From positions 62,001-126,000 of the forward strand of contig JAUIAH010000009.1 of the NCBI GenBank assembly GCA_030425385.1: 64,000 bases of DNA. The letters are read 5' to 3'. Under the pieces are notes generated by a model. It was not told where the DNA came from and searched no databases. It saw only the letters and a program-made list of their open reading frames with translations. Source of the DNA: Verrucomicrobiia bacterium. Its GTDB lineage: Bacteria; Verrucomicrobiota; Verrucomicrobiia; Verrucomicrobiales; DEV007. A program made the position numbers and the translations under genes. This document shows, in pieces, positions 23,302 to 32,500 of the stretch; position 1 is the first letter of the stretch, and every line of letters begins with the position of its first letter.

Positions 23302-24384
23302 ATGGATTACGGCCCTATCATCGAGAAGAAACGCAGTCGGTTGGACGAGTTGGAGACCCAGATCGCCGATCCGGATTTCTATGCAGATCCCAAGATGGCT
23401 GGTGAAGTCATGCAGGAACACAAGCATTTGAAGCGGCTTCTTGAGCAGTGGGAGACGTATCAGAAAGTGGTGCAGAGCTTGGCGGACAATCGCGAGTTGG
23501 TTTCGGATGAGGACGAGGAATTGGCCGCGATGGCCGAGGAGGAAATTCCCGAGTTGGAGCGGGAGAATGAGCGTTTGGAGACAGAGATCCAGTATGCACT
23601 CTTGCCGCGTGATAAGACCGAGGATCGCGATGCCATCGTGGAGATCCGCGCGGGCACCGGTGGGGATGAGGCGTCGCTCTTTGCCGGAGATCTCATGCGC
23701 ATGTATCAACGTTATGGGGAGCAGCGGGGCTGGAAGATTGAGCCTTTGGAAACGAGTCCTTCGGATGTGGGTGGCTTCAAAGAGGTGGCGTTCAAAGTGT
23801 CGGGCGAGGAAGTGTTTCGCTTTATGAAATACGAGAGCGGCGTTCACCGCGTGCAGCGGGTGCCGGAAACGGAGACCCAGGGGCGGGTGCACACATCGAC
23901 GGCGACGGTGGCTGTCTTGCCAGAAGCGGAGGAAGTGGACGTGGACTTGAAACAGGAAGATTATCGGGTGGACGTGTGTCGAGCCGGTGGGCCTGGTGGT
24001 CAGGGGGTGAACACGACGGACTCAGCGGTGCAGATCACCCACTTGCCGACGGGCATGATTGTCCGCTGTCAGGATGGGCGCAGTCAGCAGAAGAATAAGG
24101 AGAAGGCGCTCACAATCTTGCGATCGCGTCTGTTAGAGGCGGCCACTCAGGAGCAAGCGGCGGAGTACTCGGCGCAACGACGCAACCTCATTGGGAGCGC
24201 GGGACGCGAGGAGAAGATTCGCACTTACAATTTCCCACAAAACCGCCTGACCGATCACCGAATCGGACTGACGCTTTACTCATTGGAGCAGGTCATGCAG
24301 GGGCAGATCGATGAGTTGGTCATGCAGTTGCAAGCGGCGGACATGGAGGCGCGCCTTCAGGACGCGGGCTTGGATAATTCCTGA
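23302..24384 (+). CDS. prfA: Peptide chain release factor 1
   Basis: The 360-aa protein matches the usual RF1 length and has the catalytic GGQ loop in context ([21 protein letters not shown], residues ~230-250) that triggers peptidyl-tRNA hydrolysis at UAA and UAG. The N-terminal helical domain and the [11 protein letters not shown] and [16 protein letters not shown] motifs near the end are typical. It starts the prfA-prmC-murA cluster; the methyltransferase that modifies the GGQ glutamine is the next gene. The cytoplasmic housekeeping role is secure. Confidence 0.97.
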   Translation: MDYGPIIEKKRSRLDELETQIADPDFYADPKMAGEVMQEHKHLKRLLEQWETYQKVVQSLADNRELVSDEDEELAAMAEEEIPELERENERLETEIQYALLPRDKTEDRDAIVEIRAGTGGDEASLFAGDLMRMYQRYGEQRGWKIEPLETSPSDVGGFKEVAFKVSGEEVFRFMKYESGVHRVQRVPETETQGRVHTSTATVAVLPEAEEVDVDLKQEDYRVDVCRAGGPGGQGVNTTDSAVQITHLPTGMIVRCQDGRSQQKNKEKALTILRSRLLEAATQEQAAEYSAQRRNLIGSAGREEKIRTYNFPQNRLTDHRIGLTLYSLEQVMQGQIDELVMQLQAADMEARLQDAGLDNS

Positions 24385-24398
24385 TCGGGAGCCGCGTA

Positions 24399-25250
24399 TT
24401 GAAGACGGTTCTGGAGACCTTGCAGGGAGGGACGGACTACCTGGAGAAACGTGGCGTTCCTGACGCGCGTCTCAATATGCAATTGCTCTTGGCGCATCAG
24501 TTAGGGTGTTCCAAGCTCGATCTCTACATGCAGTTCGACCGGCCCTTGGGTGAGGAAGAATTGGCCCCTCTGCGCGAGTTGTTGAAGCGCCGTGGGCAGC
24601 GAGAACCTTTGCAGCATGTGTTAGGTGAAGTTGACTTTGCTGGGCATACCTTTCGATGTGATGCCCGTGCGTTGATTCCGCGTCCCGAGACAGAGGAATT
24701 GGTTTCGAGGCTGGTGAATGATCCGCCTGCCTTGCAAGAGGGAAGTCGCGTGGCCGATGTCGGTACGGGTTCAGGGGTGATCGGCCTTTCCTTGGCGCAT
24801 GCCTGGCAGGATCGCGGGGTGCACTGTGTCTTGATCGATGTGGAGGCACCGGCGTTGGCACTGGCGAAGGAGAATGCAGTTGCGCTGGGCCTTGAAGACA
24901 CGGTGACATTTGTGGAAAGCAATCTCCTAGCAGAAGCACCGGGCCCGTACGCGTTGATCGTGGCCAACCTGCCCTACATTGCCCGGAGTGAGATAACGTC
25001 GCTCAGTCCGGAGGTCCAAGCGGACCCAGTCTCGGCCCTCGATGGAGGGGAAGATGGCCTTGACTTGATCAGACAGCTCATCGTGGAGGCAGCGGAGCAT
25101 CTCGCGCCCTCGGGAGAGATCTTCCTAGAGATCGGCGAAGATCAGGGAGAGGCGACCTTAGCCTTGCTTGCCGGGGCGGGTTTCGTGGATGGTAGCAAAG
25201 CTTCCGATCTTTCCGGGCGAGAGCGATTCGTGCGTGGACGCAAACCCTAG
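24399..25250 (+). CDS. prmC: Peptide chain release factor N5-glutamine methyltransferase
   Basis: The 283-aa protein has a helical N-terminal domain, an SAM-binding motif (VADVGTGSGVIGLSLA) and the NLPY motif (VANLPYI, about residue 190) that positions the target glutamine. It methylates the GGQ glutamine of release factors. The start is TTG at 24399 with GGGAG a few bases upstream; it follows prfA by 14 bp, so the enzyme and its substrate are co-expressed. Confidence 0.95.
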   Translation: MKTVLETLQGGTDYLEKRGVPDARLNMQLLLAHQLGCSKLDLYMQFDRPLGEEELAPLRELLKRRGQREPLQHVLGEVDFAGHTFRCDARALIPRPETEELVSRLVNDPPALQEGSRVADVGTGSGVIGLSLAHAWQDRGVHCVLIDVEAPALALAKENAVALGLEDTVTFVESNLLAEAPGPYALIVANLPYIARSEITSLSPEVQADPVSALDGGEDGLDLIRQLIVEAAEHLAPSGEIFLEIGEDQGEATLALLAGAGFVDGSKASDLSGRERFVRGRKP

Positions 25251-25278
25251 CAAGAACCTATTATCCTAACAACGACTT

Positions 25279-26544
25279 ATGGAAAAGCTGATCGTTACCG
25301 GTGGAACCTCTCTTCGTGGCACTATCAATGTCAGTGGTTCGAAGAATGCGTCCCTTCCCATCCTGGCCGCCACTCTCCTCACCGACGAGCAATGTGTGAT
25401 CCGGCGGGTGCCAGACGTGAGTGACACCAACTACATGCTGCAGATCCTCAGCAAGCTGGGCGCGGAGGTCGAGCGCGCCAGTGGCAATGTGATAGTGGCG
25501 GCGAAGGATGTCAGCCACGAGACTCCCTATGACATTGTGAGAAAGATGCGGGCCTCCGTGTGCATGATGGGGCCCTTGGTGGCGCGCTTGGGGAAAGCCG
25601 ATGTGTCTTTGCCAGGAGGTTGTGTGATTGGAGACCGGCCCATTGATCTGCATTTGCGTGCGTTGCAAGAACTGGGCGCCGTCATCGATGTGAAGGGTGG
25701 GGATGTTGTCATCCGTGTCCCAGACGGGCTCAAAGGGGCGGAGATTAATTTGCGGGGGAAATTCGGTCCCACGGTCTTGGGGACGGCCAATCTCATGATG
25801 GCGGCGACCTTGGCCGACGGTCTCACCATCATCGAAGGGGCGGCGGCGGAACCTGAGGTGGTCGATCTGGCGGACTTTCTTGGGAAGATGGGGGCGAAGA
25901 TTCAAGGGGCGGGGACGCGTCGCATCGAGATCGAGGGCGTGGAATCCTTGCACGGTGTCGAGCACACGATCATCCCGGATCGGATTGAGGCGGGGACGTT
26001 TCTGGTAGCGGCGGCAATCGCGGCTGAAGAGCGTATGACGGTGAATCGCATTCAGCCCTCCCATCTCACGGCGGTGATCGACACGCTCAAGGCGTGCGGC
26101 CACGCGGTCGAGATCGAGGGACAGAAAGCGCACGTGACGCGTGGGGCGCAGCCGCGAGGAACGAAGATACGCACGGGGCCTTTCCCAGAATTTCCCACCG
26201 ACATGCAGGCGCAGATGACCGCCTTGTTCATCGTTTCTGAAGGGATCAGCACCGTCACGGATACCATCTTCCCTGAGCGATTCATGCATGTGCCGGAATT
26301 GCAGCGAATGGGTGCCCGCATCGAACGTCAGGGAAACATGGCGATTGTGGAAGGCCCCTCGGAACTCACGGGAGCGCCAGTCATGGCCAGCGATCTTCGT
26401 GCATCGGCCACTTTGGTGCTCGCGGCGCTTCGTGCCAAGGGGGAAACGGTCATCAACCGACTCTATCACATTGATCGAGGCTACGAGCACATCGACGAGA
26501 AGCTCATGGGCGTGGGAGCCCAGATGGTGCGGGCGCGCGCTTGA
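25279..26544 (+). CDS. murA: UDP-N-acetylglucosamine 1-carboxyvinyltransferase
   Basis: The 421-aa protein catalyses the first committed step of peptidoglycan synthesis, transferring enolpyruvate from PEP to UDP-GlcNAc. The PEP-reactive Cys falls at residue 115 ([11 protein letters not shown]) and Lys22 is present in GSKNASLPI, both at the positions of the E. coli enzyme. The Cys115 form is the fosfomycin-sensitive type. It follows prmC by 28 bp. A long antisense frame over this gene is a shadow. Confidence 0.97.
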   Translation: MEKLIVTGGTSLRGTINVSGSKNASLPILAATLLTDEQCVIRRVPDVSDTNYMLQILSKLGAEVERASGNVIVAAKDVSHETPYDIVRKMRASVCMMGPLVARLGKADVSLPGGCVIGDRPIDLHLRALQELGAVIDVKGGDVVIRVPDGLKGAEINLRGKFGPTVLGTANLMMAATLADGLTIIEGAAAEPEVVDLADFLGKMGAKIQGAGTRRIEIEGVESLHGVEHTIIPDRIEAGTFLVAAAIAAEERMTVNRIQPSHLTAVIDTLKACGHAVEIEGQKAHVTRGAQPRGTKIRTGPFPEFPTDMQAQMTALFIVSEGISTVTDTIFPERFMHVPELQRMGARIERQGNMAIVEGPSELTGAPVMASDLRASATLVLAALRAKGETVINRLYHIDRGYEHIDEKLMGVGAQMVRARA

Positions 26545-26651
26545 AGTGGGAATTAACGCTTTGCGCGCCGGGGATGAATGATACGTTTGTCCAGAATACT
26601 AGGATAGCGAGAGCATCTCAACCCCTCTAGATCGCAGAAATTTTATCAGGC

Positions 26652-28412
26652 ATGGCCGACATCTATTTCAAGTGCCCGAAGTGTAGCGGCCACCTTGTTG
26701 TCGACGACCGCGGGGCCGGCATGGATCTCCCATGCCCGTTCTGCAAAGCAACCGTGCCGATTCCCAAGGAATCCACGGCGCCGCCTCCCCAGAAAGTGAA
26801 CGCTCCTACCGCTGAGGGGTCGAAAGGAGGGAACGCCATGATTGCTGATGATCCGACCGCAGACCTCGATTGGTCGGATGTGCCTTCGCGCGATGGCGAG
26901 CGGCGGCGCTTGGCATCCATGGTCAAGCCTGGGGAGAGTTCGCTCCAACCTGATGGGCAGGTCGCGTTCCGATGCCCTTCCTGCGGCCAGATCATGAATG
27001 CGAAGCGTCGGCAGATTGGCCAAGCGGTCGTTTGCGGGTCGTGTTCGATGGAATTTCCCGTGCCGGATGTGGAAATGCCTGCCTCTCAGGGCGCGGCAGC
27101 TGAAGTGCGTCTCCCCGCGGCCCGCAGCAAGGACCTGCGGACGGCGGATGATTTGCGCAGCCGCACCGGTCCCAGAATCCCTGCCGCCAAGGTGCCGCAG
27201 CCAAGCGATTTGGACACCCAGTTCCAAGCACTCATCCGCCAGGAATTGGAGCGCCTGCAAGGAGGCAGTTCGGAGGCGACGAGTGCTGGTTCTTCCACCC
27301 CGTCATCGCCGTCCGTTGACACCTCAGGTCCTTCCCGGAAGAAGAAACCCCCGCCACTGGGAGAGCACGGAGAAGTGGTGTCCTCTCCAAAGCCCTCCAG
27401 ATCGGACCTTGGGGATGATCTGGAAGTGCCTCACCAAGGCACAGTGCCATCGCGGCATTCGGGCCGCGTCACACCGAATCGGGCTCCTGACGCACCGTTG
27501 CCAACCCTGGTGACGATGGATTCCATTGAGACAGATGCTGACGTGGCCAAGCACTGGGGCAATCAAGCCGTTGTGCCCACAAGTCGGCTGAATTGGCTCG
27601 CCATCGTGGTGATCATGGGGGCGATCGCTGGCGCCGGTTACTTTGGGTATCAGGCGTTCATGGACTGGCAGCAAGAGTCAGCGGAAGAAGCCGAGAGCAT
27701 CACCCGCGTCGAAGACTCGATGCCAGCCCCTGATCCTGCCAATGCAGCGCGCAAGGATGTCCTCAATGCTCTCCAGGGTTTCTTGGAATCCGTTTCAGCA
27801 GAGGACAAGGCTCAATTTGTACGCGGAGGGGCGTCTCAGTTGCCCCTGATGAAGAATTACTACGCCTTGAACGACTTGGAGTCGCGCTTGTTAGACAGTG
27901 ATTCAATCACGACGGAGCGCTTGCTTCTTGGGAAGCACTGGTTCCATCAAGTGAAGGGCGAGTATCGGGAAACGCTGGAACCTTTCCTGGCGAACCTCGA
28001 GGAGCGCGACGATGGCAGCTACTTGCTCGACTGGAAAAGTTGGGTGGGCTATAACCCGACATCGCTCCAAGCCTTCGCGGAACGTGGCGAACAGAATGCC
28101 GAGACCTTCCGGCTGAAAGTCTCACTAAGTGGGTATCACCGCTACGACTACGTCGATGCCGCGACCTACCGCAGCTTCTTCTTGCAGGATCAGGAAGAAA
28201 CGGTGCGGCTCTACGGTTATGCGCTCATCAATTCACCCGTGGGTGAGAAGCTCATCGCGCTGTTCCGAAAGCTCAAAGACGAGAAGGACCAGAAGGAGGC
28301 GCGGCTCATCTTATCCATCCGATTTGATCCTAACGTCGATCCCAAACGCGGACAGGTCCTCATTGAGGATCTCGTCAGCGAGCATTGGATCGAAACGCTG
28401 CCTGCTGATTGA
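26652..28412 (+). CDS. Zinc-ribbon membrane protein of unknown function
   Basis: The 586-aa protein has two zinc-ribbon-like modules at the N-terminus: CPKC...CPFC at about residues 8-37 and CPSC...CGSC at about 97-125. A ~180-residue low-complexity Pro/Ser linker follows, then one membrane helix (LAIVVIMGAIAGAGYFGYQAF, about residue 313-335) and a ~240-residue C-terminal domain that reads like an NTF2-like/SH3-type fold (LLGKHWFHQVKGEYRETLEPF). The cysteine modules would face the cytoplasm and the end domain the periplasm. The function is unknown. It may be the upstream partner of the NamZ-like gene 29 bp downstream. Confidence 0.7.
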   Translation: MADIYFKCPKCSGHLVVDDRGAGMDLPCPFCKATVPIPKESTAPPPQKVNAPTAEGSKGGNAMIADDPTADLDWSDVPSRDGERRRLASMVKPGESSLQPDGQVAFRCPSCGQIMNAKRRQIGQAVVCGSCSMEFPVPDVEMPASQGAAAEVRLPAARSKDLRTADDLRSRTGPRIPAAKVPQPSDLDTQFQALIRQELERLQGGSSEATSAGSSTPSSPSVDTSGPSRKKKPPPLGEHGEVVSSPKPSRSDLGDDLEVPHQGTVPSRHSGRVTPNRAPDAPLPTLVTMDSIETDADVAKHWGNQAVVPTSRLNWLAIVVIMGAIAGAGYFGYQAFMDWQQESAEEAESITRVEDSMPAPDPANAARKDVLNALQGFLESVSAEDKAQFVRGGASQLPLMKNYYALNDLESRLLDSDSITTERLLLGKHWFHQVKGEYRETLEPFLANLEERDDGSYLLDWKSWVGYNPTSLQAFAERGEQNAETFRLKVSLSGYHRYDYVDAATYRSFFLQDQEETVRLYGYALINSPVGEKLIALFRKLKDEKDQKEARLILSIRFDPNVDPKRGQVLIEDLVSEHWIETLPAD

Positions 28413-28441
28413 CCAAAGCGAGGAATGCTGTTGGCTGTCGC

Positions 28442-29560
28442 ATGGCCCACGCTCCTCGAGTTCTCCTCCCTATCGATCAGCTTCCTGAAGTCTGGCCGAA
28501 GGATTTGCAATCGCCCACGCTACAGCTCGGCGCGGTCCTTCATCCAGCCTCGGTCGATGGGTCCTTGCGACCCACCCTCACGCATTTGCGAGAGCAAAGT
28601 GGATCGCTGTTCACTCTTGCCGCGCTCTTCGGGCCGCAACATGGGTTTGAGGGCACCACGCAGGACAACATGATCGAGTGGGAAGGTTACCAAGATGGGC
28701 GTTGGCAGTTGCCTGTTCACAGCCTCTACGGCGAACATCGGGAACCCTCTGCGGAAATGTTAGAACCGTTGGATGCCTTGTTCGTGGATCTGATGGACGT
28801 GGGAAGCCGCTACTACACTTTCATCTGGACCCTCTTCCTGTGCATGAAGGCCTGTGAGGAGCGTGGCATGCCCATCGTGGTGGCGGATCGGCCCAACCCT
28901 ATCAATGGGCTCACCGTTGAAGGCATTCCTCAGGATCCCAACTATCTCTCCTTTGTCGGATTGCATCCCATCCCCGTGCGGCACGCCAAGACCATAGGGG
29001 AATTGGCTCGTCAGTTTCAAGAAGAGGTCTTTCCCAAGGTCGACCTTCGCATTCTCCCCATGGATGGATGGGAACGGGCGATGTGGTGGGATGAGACGGG
29101 CTTGCCGTGGGTCTTGCCATCGCCAAACATGCCCACGCTTGACACGGCCACCGTGTATCCGGGCATGTGTTTGTTAGAAGCCTGCAATCTTTCGGAAGGG
29201 AGGGGAACCACACGCCCCTTCGAACTCTTTGGAGCACCCTGGATCGACGGTGAGGAGTTGGTGGAAACGCTAGAATCTGAAGACCTGCCGGGCGTGCACT
29301 TCCGTGTTGTCAGTTTCGAACCGACTTTTCACAAGCACGCCCAACAGGTCTGTCAGGGAGCGCAGATTCATGTGCTGGATCGCGACGTCTACCAGCCTCT
29401 CCGTGTCGGGCTGACGATCTTGCGATCCTGTGAAGCCCTTTGGCCAGAGCACTTCGCCTGGAACCCGCCGCCCTACGAATACGAAACGGAGAAATTACCG
29501 ATCGAAATTCTGATAGGGCGGCCGGTGGACCAGGTTTGGAACGATCTTAATCTTAAGTAA
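28442..29560 (+). CDS. NamZ-like exo-beta-N-acetylmuramidase (DUF1343)
   Basis: The 372-aa protein shows the DUF1343/NamZ signature order: FGPQHGFEGTTQD near the N-terminus, SLYGEHREPS, DALFVDLMDVGSRYYTFIWTL, VVADRPNPINGLTVEG, WVLPSPNMPTLDTATVYPG and LSEGRGTTRPFELFGAPW. Characterised NamZ proteins remove terminal MurNAc from the non-reducing end of peptidoglycan chains in cell-wall recycling. No signal peptide is seen with the ATG at 28442, so this copy may work on internalised fragments. An upstream in-frame start at 28409 is less likely. It converges with the 1498-aa gene, leaving a 16-bp gap. Confidence 0.85.
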   Translation: MAHAPRVLLPIDQLPEVWPKDLQSPTLQLGAVLHPASVDGSLRPTLTHLREQSGSLFTLAALFGPQHGFEGTTQDNMIEWEGYQDGRWQLPVHSLYGEHREPSAEMLEPLDALFVDLMDVGSRYYTFIWTLFLCMKACEERGMPIVVADRPNPINGLTVEGIPQDPNYLSFVGLHPIPVRHAKTIGELARQFQEEVFPKVDLRILPMDGWERAMWWDETGLPWVLPSPNMPTLDTATVYPGMCLLEACNLSEGRGTTRPFELFGAPWIDGEELVETLESEDLPGVHFRVVSFEPTFHKHAQQVCQGAQIHVLDRDVYQPLRVGLTILRSCEALWPEHFAWNPPPYEYETEKLPIEILIGRPVDQVWNDLNLK

Positions 29561-29576
29561 GGAGTGACGATCGTTT

Positions 29577-32500
29577 CTATTCCTCGCGCACGCGGATGAG
29601 GCGGATGGCCCCTTCGCGTGCCACGGAAGCGCTCGTTTCGGTCGACTCCGCGGCGATGCCCGTCTCACTCGCAGTCCAGTTCTCGGCATCCGTGCTCGTT
29701 TCAATGGTGTAGCTCGTGCCTGCCTCGCTCGTCCATTGGATCACGATGGCACCACCAGCATCAAGGGTGACTCCGGTGATGGCAAAGCCATCAGTGGGTT
29801 CGGGCTCGGGCTCTGGATTGGGCCCGGGGTCGACTTCGCCGCCGACGACGAGGGTGCCCCCGCCATCGATCACATTGTCTTCCGTGAAGCCGAGCCCTAA
29901 CAAGTCGGCAGCGGTGTAGGTGCCTTCGGGGAAATCAAATTGATCGCCCACACTCACCGCACCGAAAGCGATGTCTTGATCGAGGACAATCTGGACATCG
30001 CCCCCGACGAGTGTTAGTTTCTGCTCTGGCAGATTCACATTCACATCGGGATCCAGGGTGGCGTTGATCAGGGTGACATCGGAGACGCCCATGGCGTTCC
30101 TTACTGCAGGCTTGATGGTGACCCCTTCAATTTCCCAGCCGCCAGAGAAATCACTGTTGGCTCCCGACAAGATCACGGTACCACCTTCGAATGCGCCCCC
30201 GCGGAAGGGTGACGAAGCTGTGACATTGAGAGGCTGATCACCCGTAAAGGTGGCCGCGATTTCTAGCGTGGCTTGATTCTGGGCAAAGAAGACATTGGAT
30301 GGCGCCGCCACCGTGATCGCTTTGCCTGTGGAACCGACTTTCACCGTGGAGCCATTGGCGCCGCCGTGAACGATGCGGCCCTCGTTGAGGGTGAGGTCTG
30401 CGATTTCCGCGGACGGCCCTTGCACAATCAAATGGGCACCGTTGAACAACTCAAGAGTGTCGCCAGCAAAGGTCCCTCCAGCCTCGGGCGTGCGCAGATT
30501 CGAGGCAAAGGCGCCGTTGGCAAAGTAGGCCTTGCCAGCGCTCGGAGCTTCGCCATTCGACCACACGGTGGGAGAAGACCAATTCTCGACAGCTGAATTT
30601 GACTTGGATAGGGCCACCGCATTGTCGGCGGGCTTGGCGTTGCCATCCGTAGGATCAGAACCGAACGCCACTTCTGTGCTATCAGAGATGCCATCGTCGT
30701 CAGTGTCGCCCTTGTTAGGATCGGTGCCTGCTTTGTTCTCGCCCAGGTTGTTGAGCTGATCACCGTCCGGATCACCGAGAGCGCTTTGCGCGGCGAGGTC
30801 GCCGAAGTTGGCCATCTCCCATTCGTCTAACAACCCATCGGCATCGGAGTCCAACGCGGGATCAATGTTCTCTCCTGTGCGACCGATTTCATAGAGTAAG
30901 ACGATCTCGTCCTCTGACAGAGCGCCATCCCAGACAGCGACCTGTGACAGCTGCCCAATGAAACGGACATCTTCATTGTCATCAATGAATGTGCCGATTT
31001 GGAAACCGTAAGGTGCGGGATCATAATCAATGGGGCCAGCGGCGGCACGCGCGGCCACGACTTCGCCATTGAGATAAAGGCGCTGTTCCTGGCCATCGTA
31101 AGTGCCGACAACGAAGGACCATTCACCCGGGATGCCTTCGGCGCGAAGGTAGGTTAGTTGCCCGTCGGATTCGGTTGCCAAAGCGAATGAGAAATCGCTA
31201 GGGGTGCGCGTGTTCAGGTAGAAGCCGCCCTCATTCGATCCAGAATCGAAGAGAGAGCCTGCGATGCCGGCCCATTCGATAAACTCATCAGGCTTGACCC
31301 AAGCGGCAATGGTGAGTCCCGCGAGCGGACGCAGCGCGGCAGACTGCGCACGAAGATCATCGTCTTCAGGGCTCGTTCCGAAATCGATGTAGCCGTCGCC
31401 TTGGAACTGGACGCCACCGCCGAGGAAAGCGGGCTCGGTCCAACTGTCGCCGCCGAGATCGACGAAAGTGCCAGTGAGCGCATCGCCAGCGGAGTTGGCA
31501 ACGGTCATGCCTGACCCCTCTTCAAAGTCCCACTGCGCAAGCTTCTGCACGGCCCCTTGAGAAAAGACCACCGTCCGAGCAAGCGGAAGGCATTCAATGG
31601 GCGAATTGGCCACGCGGAGCTCGTAGTTGAGAATCGCACTTTCGTCAGGATTGGCCAGCGTGATCGTGTCCGTGTAGCTGGAAGCGTCGGGAGCCAGACC
31701 GTCGGCAACCATCGTGCCATCGCGCCAGATCTGAATGGTGGCAGCCGTGAGATTGGCTCCGGGAACCCATTCCAAGGAAACGGTGCTGGCGGCTTTGTCG
31801 ACCGATGCAGAAAGTCCCGTGGGGCAGACGGGAACGGCTTGGGTGGTGACCAGAATGTTGTCGATGGCCCAGAACCAGTTATTACCCGCGTCAAACATAC
31901 CAAAGGTTAGGACCATTTCTTGCGCTCCTGCCGGGATGCTCACCTGCACGACTTTCACCTCATTGGTTTCATTGTCAGAAGTGGTGCTGGTGTCTAGCCG
32001 AAGCACCTCTTGGGCAGCCCCGCCATCGAAGCTCACGGTGAGATTCCCGGTTTGATTGCCCTCTGGACGCCAGCTGGAATCAAAGACGACAGAAACATTG
32101 CCGCCTGCCTCTGGGGCCACGTCAATGGGGGGCGAAATGAGATAGGATTCAAACGGGCCTTCCGCTGCGGGATTCCCACTGTCGTCCCACTCGTCGGGGT
32201 CAGCGATCGCGGCAGCGCCACTGGCATTGACAAATTCAGACCGTCGCTGGTCGTCGACCGAGGCCCAGAAGATGGGATCGGCAAAGGTCCAGCCGCGCCA
32301 TTCCGTGGTGCCCAGAACTTCCCCATCAAATTGGGGCATCTTGGAATTGTCCACCGTCCAACCGGCAGGCGGATCAGCCGTCCAGTCCATGCCTTCTCCG
32401 AGGCCACCCTCTTCGACGGCTTCGCCCAGCGTGACACTATCAAAGTTCTCCTCAAACAGGGTCCGCATTTCCGCGCCCGTGGAGTAAACGACCTCTTGAG

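Noticed and set aside
25261..26490. 409-codon minus-strand frame over murA
   Set aside because: murA is unambiguous with its catalytic residues; the antisense frame is His/Arg-rich and without motifs.
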